A DNA stretch of 36,367 nt from positions 1 to 36,367 of the forward strand of contig JAHEZD010000062.1 in assembly GCA_023251255.1 (NCBI GenBank), written 5' to 3'. The notes below the pieces were generated by a model. That model did no database searches. It had not been told where the DNA came from and saw nothing but the letters and a program-made list of their open reading frames with translations. Source of the DNA: Chitinophagaceae bacterium (GTDB lineage: Bacteria > Bacteroidota > Bacteroidia > Chitinophagales > Chitinophagaceae). Shown here in pieces: positions 5,377 to 13,175 of the stretch. The position numbers and the translations under genes were made by a program. Position 1 is the first letter of the stretch, and each line of letters begins with the position of its first letter.

Positions 5377-7395
5377 TCATGGCTCATTAAAACTCACCAT
5401 CCAACTTTTATTGGCCATCCGTAACTCAACGCCACCATTCCCTTTATCCACTTTAACTGCCTCCAAAGGCATGAGTTCCTTATCTGTCCATTTTTCACCG
5501 GAACGCTTCCAGAGCATCAATGTGATCAACAGCTTGGGCATGTTTGATTGTACCAAGCCGGCTGTATTGATAACGGCACTTTCTTCGGCTTCGGGGTGCA
5601 GTCCCTTGCAGTTCATCAGTTCCAGCTTGTCCCATCCTTTTACAGTAACCATGGCCAACTGATAGGTACCATTGTCCATCATCAGCACTTCATATCCATT
5701 CACTTTCCTTTTTTGCTGTTTAATGGATCCCTTTTTATTGGGCAAGGCATAATGGCCCAACCTCAGTTCAAAAGAGGTATCCCCCACTACCCGATCAACT
5801 CTCATGATACCATTGGGCAATGGGATATCAACCAGGTTGAATTGGATAGCGGGATTGGTTTCCAACATGGCATCCCTGTAATAGGCGCCTTTCACAAATT
5901 GCTTAAAATCGTACAACCTTAATGGCTCCCATTGCTGTTTACTGTTCTTGACAAGGTAGTTCATGGCAACGGTTCCGTTACTGCTATCTGCCTGCCAGGG
6001 AAATGCACTGTTGTAGCACAAGCGGTTATAGTTCTCACTGCTCCTGAAGGGCTCGTTGGCGCCAATGGCTTTCACCTTGCACCAGGCCCTTATTTCCGAG
6101 GCACCAATATTGGGGTAATCCGTAATGAGTATGTTTGAACTGTCTTGCAGTTTATTGTACACCGCCCCTTTTCCAAGTTCCTTCTCCCATGCCCCTTCAT
6201 TTTCTGTGGCGGTCCAAAAGGGGCTATCATCCGGTACCAGTAAGGCAAAGAATGCTTTGCCCATCCAGTACACACTTCCCCTGCAACTGTAAGGCTGCAC
6301 TGCAGGTTCAAAAGGGCCATAGAACCCCAGGGTTGGCACACCATCCTTTAGGAAATGGGGGTTCTGCAGGAATTGCAGCATAACGCCAGAGGCAATCCTC
6401 CGCATCCAACCATAATTGATGCTCCGATCCTTTTCAAATGCCGTTAGCGCAAATGGAACAATGGAAGCAATCCTATAGCTGATGCTCCTGCCCCACATGA
6501 CCATATCCCCATGCCTACCAAACAGGTAGGGATAGTTATTTTTCACTTCACTGAAATTGCCCATGAACCTTGCAGCATACGCTGGGTAATAGCGCTTGCC
6601 AAAGAACTCCGCCCATAATGGCCCATACATTTGAAAGGCCCACATACTATAATAATCATAAGCAGGGGCATCATTGTACCAGCCACCGCCACGGTAATGC
6701 TGCAAGGTTTTCTCCAGGTACTCCACCAGCAACTGCTCATTCACTTTGTACCCCTTATCCTTAAAGAAGCTCAATACAAAAATGTTGAAGAACTTCCAAT
6801 TGTTGCCAATCGTTGGGCCATCGGCATAGCTTAGCATCAATGAAGCCAGTGCATCTTTCTGCTGTTGCGGTAAGGGCTCCCACAATATTTCGGGGGCTGC
6901 AAAAAGTGAAAGGGACAATGCCCCAAACTCCACCAGGTTCTGGCTTGGGCCAGCATTTTTTGCCCTTGGTTTTATATAGGCTGGGCTGCTGCTATCCGTA
7001 AGCTTTACCATATTGTAACGGTAATAATCTGCTACTTTAATATGGTTGACCTCAAGCTGGGGGTGCTGCTTCAGTAGCGGTGCCGCTAGGAACAAGGTCC
7101 TGCACAGGCCCTCCAGTTTTTCCGTGGGAATTTGTGCATCATTTCTTGGATAGCTCCTACCGGGCTGTTTGGGAAATTTCATGGGGTCGTCCATGTTGTG
7201 GATATAACTAAAAGCACCCTGCAATAAATAAAGGGCCGCCTCTTCCCAGTGCTTCTTGGTCATGCCCGTATAAGGGCTTGTTTTCCTGTCCGGATTGACC
7301 ACGTGAAAAATGTTCCCGCCGCCCACAGTGGTTTGTGCATTGGCATTCAACACCCAGAGAAGCAATAACAAGCAGCCGCATTTATGTATAGCCAT
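5377..7395 (-). CDS. DUF2264 family secreted protein (putative glycan-active enzyme)
   Basis: 672 residues from the ATG at 7395. An in-frame ATG nine codons earlier (7422) exists, but only the 7395 start gives a normal signal peptide (MAIHKCG, a Leu-rich core, then NANAQ). The mature protein shows the DUF2264 pattern: YTGMTKKHWEEAALYLL, NLVEFGALSLSL, NNWKFFNIFV, GWYNDAP, YLFGRHGDMVMWGRSISYR and GFYGPFEP, an alpha/alpha barrel followed by a C-terminal beta region. The family is associated with uronic-acid-containing polysaccharide breakdown (to my knowledge related to CAZy GH154). It is periplasmic or surface-exposed. No SusC/SusD pair is nearby, so it is not part of a classical polysaccharide locus here. 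Confidence 0.8.
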   Translation of the reverse strand: MAIHKCGCLLLLLWVLNANAQTTVGGGNIFHVVNPDRKTSPYTGMTKKHWEEAALYLLQGAFSYIHNMDDPMKFPKQPGRSYPRNDAQIPTEKLEGLCRTLFLAAPLLKQHPQLEVNHIKVADYYRYNMVKLTDSSSPAYIKPRAKNAGPSQNLVEFGALSLSLFAAPEILWEPLPQQQKDALASLMLSYADGPTIGNNWKFFNIFVLSFFKDKGYKVNEQLLVEYLEKTLQHYRGGGWYNDAPAYDYYSMWAFQMYGPLWAEFFGKRYYPAYAARFMGNFSEVKNNYPYLFGRHGDMVMWGRSISYRIASIVPFALTAFEKDRSINYGWMRRIASGVMLQFLQNPHFLKDGVPTLGFYGPFEPAVQPYSCRGSVYWMGKAFFALLVPDDSPFWTATENEGAWEKELGKGAVYNKLQDSSNILITDYPNIGASEIRAWCKVKAIGANEPFRSSENYNRLCYNSAFPWQADSSNGTVAMNYLVKNSKQQWEPLRLYDFKQFVKGAYYRDAMLETNPAIQFNLVDIPLPNGIMRVDRVVGDTSFELRLGHYALPNKKGSIKQQKRKVNGYEVLMMDNGTYQLAMVTVKGWDKLELMNCKGLHPEAEESAVINTAGLVQSNMPKLLITLMLWKRSGEKWTDKELMPLEAVKVDKGNGGVELRMANKSWMVSFNEP

Positions 7396-7454
7396 TTTAT
7401 GTTGCAGTTTTAGAAGGAACAATATACACTTAGCGCCTGCTAAACTACATACTA

Positions 7455-7468
7455 AGCCGTATACGGCT
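7455..7468. promoter_or_regulatory. 14-bp perfect palindrome between divergent genes
   Basis: AGCCGTATACGGCT is a perfect palindrome lying 60 bp before the DUF2264 start and 101 bp before the macro-domain start. Position between two divergent promoters suggests an operator, but no regulator is adjacent. Confidence 0.35.
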
Positions 7469-7501
7469 GGTTATTGGTTGGTTTTGTGATAAGCCTTTTA
7501 T

Positions 7502-7532
7502 TTGGTATTGCTGCCAATAGCCGCAATCTTTG
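7502..7532 (+). promoter_or_regulatory. Promoter of the macro-domain gene
   Basis: AATCTTTG at 7525-7532 (seven of eight to TAnnTTTG) with TTG at 7502-7504, a 20-bp gap. This is a good Bacteroidota promoter layout, 37 bp before the ATG. Confidence 0.5.
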
Positions 7533-7568
7533 CGTAGGGCACCACCACTTTAGTTGCTCCATTGAAAC

Positions 7569-8168
7569 ATGAAAATTATTTTAGCTGCACTTTCACCGAA
7601 ACTATTGGATGCTTGGACAACTTTCTTCAGCAAGGAAGAACAGGTGGTCATTGTGGAGGGTGATATCACAAAGATGGCCTGCGATGCGATAGTAAGCCCT
7701 GCCAATTCCTTTGGTTTCATGGATGGCGGGCTTGACCATGCCCTATCTGAAAGGTTTGGATGGGACCTCGAGAAGAAACTGCAACAACAAATTAAGGAAC
7801 TGCCAGAAGGTGAACTACTGGTGGGCCAGGCCATTGTGATGGAAACAGGCGACAGAGATGTTCCCTACCTGATTTCTGCACCCACCATGCGTGTACCCAC
7901 CAACTTCAATATTGATACATCGGTCAATGCCTATTTGGCAATGAAAGCAGTGCTCATCAAAGCAAAAAGCATGAACAGTATTTCATCTGTTGCTGTGCCT
8001 GGGCTTTGTACAGGTGTTGGAAGGATGCAGCCCATCATAGCTGCAAGGCAAATGTTCCAAGCATATACAGAAATTGTTCTTGGACAGGGGATGGACTTTG
8101 CCACATTTGGAGAAGCCCAAAAATACCATTGGAATATCAACCCGCAGGGAACAATCTATACGAACTAA
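7569..8168 (+). CDS. Macro domain protein (ADP-ribose binding)
   Basis: 199 residues, one macro domain. Seen: VVIVEGDITKMACDAIVSPANSFGFMDGG, with the Asp that binds adenine and the SPANSFGFMDGG phosphate loop; later VAVPGLCTGVGRM, the second phosphate-binding loop. The form SPANSFGFMDGGLD is the subgroup often found in phages and bacteria near ADP-ribosylation or NAD metabolism genes. Macro domains bind or hydrolyse ADP-ribose, or remove it from proteins or DNA. No ADP-ribosyltransferase partner is visible; the neighbour is a small-molecule kinase. Activity cannot be decided from sequence alone. Confidence 0.85.
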   Translation: MKIILAALSPKLLDAWTTFFSKEEQVVIVEGDITKMACDAIVSPANSFGFMDGGLDHALSERFGWDLEKKLQQQIKELPEGELLVGQAIVMETGDRDVPYLISAPTMRVPTNFNIDTSVNAYLAMKAVLIKAKSMNSISSVAVPGLCTGVGRMQPIIAARQMFQAYTEIVLGQGMDFATFGEAQKYHWNINPQGTIYTN

Positions 8169-8244
8169 AATCTGTCCCTCTTCCTGCAACAATATTTGAG
8201 ACCAATGCAGTAGCCTAATTTCCACAATAATTATTAACTACCCC

Positions 8245-9240
8245 ATGTCCCATTTCCCCGTAACCAATTCCAACCTTTCAGCCGCACATTTGGCACCCTT
8301 CCTGCAGCAACGATATGCGCTGGGCAATGATGCCAGTTGCCAGTTGATCAAAGCTGGCATCAATGATACCTACTTGGTAAGCGGCCCACAGTACAAAATG
8401 GTGTTCCGTGTATACAGCTACAACTGGCGTACCAGGACCGAGATCAACGAGGAAATAAAACTGCTGCTGGAACTGAAGGAAAATGGCCTATCCATCTCCT
8501 ACCCCATTGCCGATGCGGAAGGCCATTTTATACAGGTGCTGCCTGCACCGGAGGGCGACCGTTTTGCGGTGCTTTTCTCCTATGCGCCCGGGCAGAAACT
8601 GCACAGTTTCTCCACGGAAGCGCATTACCGTATTGGTGAGCTCATGGCCAGGCTGCACCGGGCAACACAGCACCAGCAATTGCAGCGGGTAACCTATACA
8701 CCAGCGGTATTGCTGGTGGATTCCTTGCAGCAGGTAGCCAGGTTCCTATCAGCGGGTTCGGAAGAAATGGACTTTATGGTAGCCGCCCAGCAACAGTTGC
8801 TGCGCTTGTTCCAACAGGCCGATACCGCACATATACGGCAGGGCATTGTACACATGGATGTCTGGTTTGACAACCTGAACATTACGGAGCAAAATGAGGT
8901 GACGCTTTTTGACTTTGACTTCTGCGGCAATGGCTGGCTATGCCTGGACATAGCTTATTATATACTGCAACTGCACAATGTGGAGAAATACGTAGCAGCA
9001 GATTACCAGCCAAAGATGGACAGTTTTGTACAAGGCTATGCATCCATTACCCCTATTTCCGATGAGGAGAGGCGGTTGCTGCCCATGCTGGGCGTAAGTA
9101 TGTACTTCTTCTACCTCGGCATCCAATGCCAGCGTTTTGATAACTGGTCCAATTCCTTCCTCAGCGAAAACTATTTGAAACGGTTCGTTAATGGCCTAGT
9201 GAAAAGGTATTATGATATGTATGAACTGGGAAACCTATAA
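8245..9240 (+). CDS. APH-family phosphotransferase (homoserine kinase II-like)
   Basis: 331 residues with the protein-kinase-like fold of small-molecule kinases. Catalytic loop HMDVWFDN at 203-210 (catalytic Asp205, Asn210) and metal-binding DFDF at 223-226 are both intact; the nucleotide-binding lobe contains IKAGINDTYLV and KMVFRVY. Substrates in this superfamily range from homoserine and choline to aminoglycosides; nothing here points to resistance. The last codons (GNL and TAA) lie inside the first palindrome of the repeat array that follows, so the array provides the stop codon. Confidence 0.75.
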   Translation: MSHFPVTNSNLSAAHLAPFLQQRYALGNDASCQLIKAGINDTYLVSGPQYKMVFRVYSYNWRTRTEINEEIKLLLELKENGLSISYPIADAEGHFIQVLPAPEGDRFAVLFSYAPGQKLHSFSTEAHYRIGELMARLHRATQHQQLQRVTYTPAVLLVDSLQQVARFLSAGSEEMDFMVAAQQQLLRLFQQADTAHIRQGIVHMDVWFDNLNITEQNEVTLFDFDFCGNGWLCLDIAYYILQLHNVEKYVAADYQPKMDSFVQGYASITPISDEERRLLPMLGVSMYFFYLGIQCQRFDNWSNSFLSENYLKRFVNGLVKRYYDMYELGNL

Positions 9241-9913
9241 GGTTTATAACCTCCTCCATTAATCAAACCTTATAGGCTTATGCACGGCCCTAAAAAACCT
9301 ATAAGGTTTATAAACTCCTCCATCAATCAACCTTATAGGTTTACATCCGCAACGCAAAAAACCTATAAGGTTTATAAACTCCTCCATCAATCAACCTTAT
9401 AGGTTTATACACGGCCCCAAAAAAACCTATAAGGTTTATAAACTCCTCCATCAATCAACCTTATAGGTTCACATCCGCAACGCAAAAAACCTATAAGGTT
9501 TATAAACTCCTCCATCAATCAACCTTATAGGTTCACATCCGCAACGCAAAAAACCTATAAGGTTTATAAACTCCTCCATCAATCAACCTTATAGGTTTAC
9601 ATCCACAACGAAAAAACCTATAAGGTTTATGCACTCCTCCACCAATCAACCTTATAGGTTTACATCCACAACGCAAAAAAACTATAAGGTTTATGCACTC
9701 CTCCATCAATCAACCTTATAGGTTTACATCCGCAACGAAAAAACCTATAAGGTTTATACACTCCTCCACCAATCAACCTTATAGGTTTACATCCGCAACG
9801 CAAAAAACCTATAAGGTTTATAAACTCCTCCATCAATCAACCTTATAGGTTTACATCCACAACGAAAAAACCTATAAGGTTATCGGTGCATACACCCTGA
9901 AACCTTATAGGTT
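9232..9913. repeat. Array of 11 units (about 64 bp) built from 13-bp palindromes
   Basis: Units start at 9232, 9296, 9360, 9424, 9488, 9552, 9615, 9680, 9742, 9806 and 9869. Each has AACCTATAAGGTT, a 20-bp spacer (typically tataaactcctccatcaatc), then its exact reverse complement AACCTTATAGGTT, then about 18 bp (tacatccgcaacgcaaaa). Every 13-mer is itself near-palindromic, so each unit can form a 13-bp stem or two small cruciforms. Spacers are conserved, not unique. Unit 8 has lost one C; units 1 and 11 are the most diverged, as expected for edges of an array that expands and homogenises. It encodes nothing. Confidence 0.9.
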
Positions 9914-10018
9914 GATAATACCGTTGGCGAACTGGGTTGCTGTAGTGGATGAGTAGATTTATGTCATACCCCTTATCTTTAAGGCAATCGTTACAACCAA
10001 GTACCGCTACAATCAACC

Positions 10019-10852
10019 ATGACCAACTACTTATCCTATACCTTCCATGACAATGAAGCATTCATCAACACCTACGATGAACTGCCCCTCTGGAGTGCGC
10101 CCTTTGGACTATTGCTATTGGAGCACTTGGAACTGAAACCCAACCTTACTGTAATCGATATCGGCTCGGGCGCAGGCTTCCCCTTGATGGAACTGGCCAG
10201 CCGGTTGGGTGCATCCTGCAAGCTCTATGGTATGGACCCATGGGTCAATGCCAACAAACGGGCAAGGGAGAAAATAAGCAACTATGCACTAAGCAATGTG
10301 GAGATCATTGAAAGCCCTGCCGAAAAGATCCCTTTTGATGATGGCAGCGTTGACCTGATTGTTTCCAATTTGGGCATCAATAATTTCAGTGACCCATCAG
10401 CCGTATTTTCGGAATGCCACCGTGTGCTGAAACCCCATGGCAAACTTGCACTGACCACCAACCTGCGGGGGCATTGGAAACTGTTCTATGAAATATTCCA
10501 CCGTACCCTGCAAGCCATGGGCAAGGAAGATGGTGCGGCTGCGCTAAAGCAGGAGGAGGAACACCGTGGCACCATGGAAACAGTGGGCAACCTGTTTACG
10601 GAAAATGGTTTTGAACTGAGCAGGCAGGTGGAAGATAGCTTTGACATGCGGTTCCTGGATGGCAGCGCCTTCCTGAACCACCACTTTATTAAACTGGGCT
10701 GGTTAGGCAGTTGGATGGACCTTTTTGAAAAAGCTGAACTGCCCGCCATCTTTACGGCCCTTGAACAGAACCTGAACATCTATGCCCAAGCGCACAATGG
10801 ACTGACCCTATCGGTGCCAATGGCTTATATGGAAGGGATAAAAAAGAGATAG
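10019..10852 (+). CDS. Class I SAM-dependent methyltransferase
   Basis: 277 residues. Motif I VIDIGSGAGFPLMELA at 45-60 binds S-adenosylmethionine; an acidic residue follows strand 2 (YGMDPW), and SVDLIVSNLGINNF with HRVLKPHGKLALTTN are motifs of the methyltransferase 11/25 type. The acceptor is unknown. It lies 31 bp upstream of a GNAT acetyltransferase on the same strand, probably co-transcribed, and about 105 bp after the palindrome array. Confidence 0.8.
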   Translation: MTNYLSYTFHDNEAFINTYDELPLWSAPFGLLLLEHLELKPNLTVIDIGSGAGFPLMELASRLGASCKLYGMDPWVNANKRAREKISNYALSNVEIIESPAEKIPFDDGSVDLIVSNLGINNFSDPSAVFSECHRVLKPHGKLALTTNLRGHWKLFYEIFHRTLQAMGKEDGAAALKQEEEHRGTMETVGNLFTENGFELSRQVEDSFDMRFLDGSAFLNHHFIKLGWLGSWMDLFEKAELPAIFTALEQNLNIYAQAHNGLTLSVPMAYMEGIKKR

Positions 10853-10882
10853 TGACCTAAGAAACTGTCTAACTGATTACAA

Positions 10883-11428
10883 ATGGAACACATAGAAACC
10901 GAACGGTTGATCTTAAGGGAACTGCAGCCCACAGATGATGCAGCCATGTTTGCGCTGGATGCTGACCCTGCCGTACACCGCTACCTGGGCAATAGCCCCA
11001 TTGTATCCATTGAACAGGCCCGTGCCACCATTGCAGCAATCCGCCAGCAGTATGCAGCCTATGGTATAGGACGTTGGGCAACCATTGAAAAATCATCCAA
11101 TTGTTTCATTGGCTGGAGCGGTTTGAAGTTGGTGACCAGCTATGAAAACAACCGTACCCATTTCCATGATATTGGCTACCGTTTGATGCCAAAGTACTGG
11201 GGAAAGGGCTATGCAACAGAATCTGCCAAAGCAGCCATTGACCATGGCTTCCAAACAATGGGGCTGGCTGAAATCATCGGCATGGCACACGAAGAAAACA
11301 GGGCATCACGAAAGGCCCTGGAGAAATGCGGGCTGGTGTTTGTGGAACAGTTCAAATGGAAGGACATCACTTGCGACTGGCTGGCAATTACAAGGGCAGA
11401 CTGGATGGCCCGCACCCCAAATAAGTAA
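10883..11428 (+). CDS. GNAT family N-acetyltransferase (RimJ/RimL-like)
   Basis: 181 residues. The start METERLILREL-type sequence (HIETERLILRELQPTDDAAMF), the strand IGYRLMPKYWGKGYATESAKA with the acetyl-CoA pyrophosphate loop (GKGYATE), and EENRASRKALEKCGL near the end are the standard RimJ/RimL pattern. It transfers acetyl from acetyl-CoA to an amine on a protein or small molecule. It is probably co-transcribed with the methyltransferase before it. Confidence 0.85.
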   Translation: MEHIETERLILRELQPTDDAAMFALDADPAVHRYLGNSPIVSIEQARATIAAIRQQYAAYGIGRWATIEKSSNCFIGWSGLKLVTSYENNRTHFHDIGYRLMPKYWGKGYATESAKAAIDHGFQTMGLAEIIGMAHEENRASRKALEKCGLVFVEQFKWKDITCDWLAITRADWMARTPNK

Positions 11429-11473
11429 TGGCCCCGAACCAACTTTGCTGGACATTCCCATACTGGCCTGCCA

Positions 11474-11481
11474 TACATTTG
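11474..11481 (+). promoter_or_regulatory. -7 box of the first Crp/Fnr gene
   Basis: TACATTTG, an exact TAnnTTTG match, 17 bp before the ATG at 11498. No dyad operator lies 33 bp upstream of it, unlike the promoters of the presumed target genes, so autoregulation by the same mechanism is not indicated. Confidence 0.5.
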
Positions 11482-11497
11482 CATTTTATCATTGACC

Positions 11498-12127
11498 ATG
11501 CTTGAACAACTACAGAAACAGTTCCCCCAATTCGAACCCCCTTTGCAGGAAAGGATCAGTGAAGCTTCCTTTATTAAAAATTTCAAGGCAGGAGAAATGC
11601 TCATGCGTACAGGGCAGAACATACGCTCGACCGCATTGATACTTACTGGACTGTTGAAGGTATACCGTGAAGATGATGAAGGCAATGAGTTTTTCATGTA
11701 CTACCTGCAACCGGGACAGGCCTGCGCATTAAGTATGGTATGCGCCACCAGCCAGCAAACAAGTCAGTTAATGGTAAAAGCCGTGGCTGATGCGGAAGTG
11801 ATCATGGTGCCCTTGGAATACATGGAAAAATGGATGGGCGAGTTCAAGACCTGGTACCAGTTTGTGGTGGAAACCTACCGTGCAAGGTTTGAGGAACTGC
11901 TCATCACCATTGACCATGTGGCCTTCAGGAACATGGACGAACGTTTGGAATTCTACTTGAAAAAGCACCAGCAGGTTTTAAGGAGCAACAGTATTCCCAT
12001 AACACACCAGGAAATTGCCAATGAACTCAACTCTTCAAGGGAAGTTATTTCAAGGCTCATGAAAAAGATGGAGGAACGTGGAAAGATAAAACTGCACCGG
12101 AACCATGTGGAGATTATCAAACTATAA
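11498..12127 (+). CDS. Crp/Fnr family regulator of the sulfur cluster
   Basis: 209 residues from ATG 11498; a TTG two codons earlier is less likely. Residues about 25-115 form the cyclic-nucleotide-type sensor barrel (FKAGEMLMRTGQ, YREDDEGNEFFMYYLQPGQACALS). The C-terminal winged helix has ITHQEIANELNSSREVISRLMKK as its recognition unit. The cAMP-binding RxS phosphate cassette is not evident, so the ligand is unknown. A conserved Cys near ACALSMVC could sense sulfur or redox; that is inference. It lies directly upstream of tauE, whose promoter and that of the CstB-like gene carry TGTGA-N6-TCACA operators. Confidence 0.8.
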   Translation: MLEQLQKQFPQFEPPLQERISEASFIKNFKAGEMLMRTGQNIRSTALILTGLLKVYREDDEGNEFFMYYLQPGQACALSMVCATSQQTSQLMVKAVADAEVIMVPLEYMEKWMGEFKTWYQFVVETYRARFEELLITIDHVAFRNMDERLEFYLKKHQQVLRSNSIPITHQEIANELNSSREVISRLMKKMEERGKIKLHRNHVEIIKL

Positions 12128-12135
12128 TTTCCCAT

Positions 12136-12180
12136 TGTGATATTTATCACCAACCAAGCTTCCTGTTGCCAGCATTTTTG
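12136..12180 (+). promoter_or_regulatory. Crp-type operator and -7 box of the tauE promoter
   Basis: TGTGA-TATTTA-TCACC at 12136-12151 matches nine of ten bases of the Crp consensus TGTGA-N6-TCACA and includes a perfect 14-bp palindrome (12137-12150). CATTTTTG at 12173-12180 is a -7 box with one mismatch. Centre-to-centre distance is 33 bp, placing the operator near -40, the class II activator position. The start codon follows at 12198. Confidence 0.75.
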
Positions 12181-12197
12181 CTTCAAATAGAATACAG

Positions 12198-12980
12198 ATG
12201 CTGGCAGGTTACTTGGCTTCCATATTGATTGGTTTTTCATTGGGCCTCATTGGTGGTGGTGGTTCCATACTCACCCTTCCCGTACTCGTTTACCTGTTCC
12301 ATTTGCCCCCAGCGCTGGCCACTTCCTATTCGTTGTTCATTGTGGGCACCACCAGTTTGGCAGGTACCATTTCCAATTACCAACAGGGCCATGTACACAC
12401 CAAAACAGCACTGCTGTTTGGTGCCACATCGGTATCAACGGTGTTTGTGGTAAGGCGTTTCTTATTGCCCAACATTCCGGATACACTCCTGGCCATTGGC
12501 GACTGGCAGTTAACACATTCATTGGCCACCATGGTCCTTTTTGCCATGCTCATGCTGCTTGCATCCATATCCATGATAAGGAACAGGCCCGTACAGAAAA
12601 ACACCGCACAAAAACAGCTTCCACATTACCTGCTTTTTATGTATGGCATTGCCATTGGCATAGTAACAGGTTTCCTGGGCGCAGGTGGTGGCTTCCTTAT
12701 TATACCCGCATTGGTGCTGCTGTGCAAACTTGATATGAAACAGGCCATCGGCACATCATTGCTCATCATCACACTCAATTCATTGATAGGGTTTACTGGA
12801 GATTTGGGCCAGCACCAGATTGATTGGACATTCCTCTTTTCCGTTACAGCCATTGCCATTGTAGGTTTGCTGGTTGGCGGCATCATCAGCCACAAAACAG
12901 ATGCAGCCAAACTTAAAAGAGGGTTTGGCTGGTTTGTATTGGTAATGGGTATCTACATTCTTTTGAAGGAAATACTCTAA
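12198..12980 (+). CDS. TauE/SafE family anion exporter
   Basis: 260 residues, seven to eight membrane helices in two related halves. Each half opens with a glycine-rich signature: GFSLGLIGGGGSILTLPVLV at 12-31 and GIVTGFLGAGGGFLIIPALV in the second half. This is the hallmark of the TauE/SafE/YfcA family, which exports sulfite, sulfoacetate or related sulfur anions. It sits between a Crp/Fnr gene and the CstB-like gene; in Staphylococcus aureus a tauE gene is likewise part of the cst sulfide-detoxification locus. Export of sulfite or thiosulfate made by the cluster is the likely role. Confidence 0.85.
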   Translation: MLAGYLASILIGFSLGLIGGGGSILTLPVLVYLFHLPPALATSYSLFIVGTTSLAGTISNYQQGHVHTKTALLFGATSVSTVFVVRRFLLPNIPDTLLAIGDWQLTHSLATMVLFAMLMLLASISMIRNRPVQKNTAQKQLPHYLLFMYGIAIGIVTGFLGAGGGFLIIPALVLLCKLDMKQAIGTSLLIITLNSLIGFTGDLGQHQIDWTFLFSVTAIAIVGLLVGGIISHKTDAAKLKRGFGWFVLVMGIYILLKEIL

Positions 12981-13110
12981 AGCTTTGCAGCACTATCGCC
13001 AAGGTTTAGGGCCGCCGGCACGGTTATTCTCAGGAACGAAAGGAAAACTACCCATGGCTTTACGGCCCATAAATGGTTCTACCAAAAAAGGGTCAACAAA
13101 AATGCAGCTA

Positions 13111-13155
13111 AGTGATTTCTGTCACAAAAAAACCTGCAACCTTTTTCCACATTTG
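13111..13155 (+). promoter_or_regulatory. Crp-type operator and -7 box of the CstB-like gene
   Basis: AGTGA-TTTCTG-TCACA at 13111-13126 matches nine of ten bases of TGTGA-N6-TCACA. CACATTTG at 13148-13155 is a -7 box with one mismatch. Their centres are 33 bp apart, identical to the tauE promoter, so both genes are probably activated by the Crp/Fnr protein encoded at 11498. Confidence 0.75.
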
Positions 13156-13175
13156 CAACACAAAACAAACACAAT

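Noticed and set aside
9232-9913. CRISPR array
   Set aside because: The interval sequences between palindromes are the same in every unit, the repeats themselves are two inverted 13-mers, and no cas gene is present.
9843-10061. Minus-strand frame across the end of the repeat array
   Set aside because: It is built from the last array units and the start of the methyltransferase gene in reverse; no coding character.
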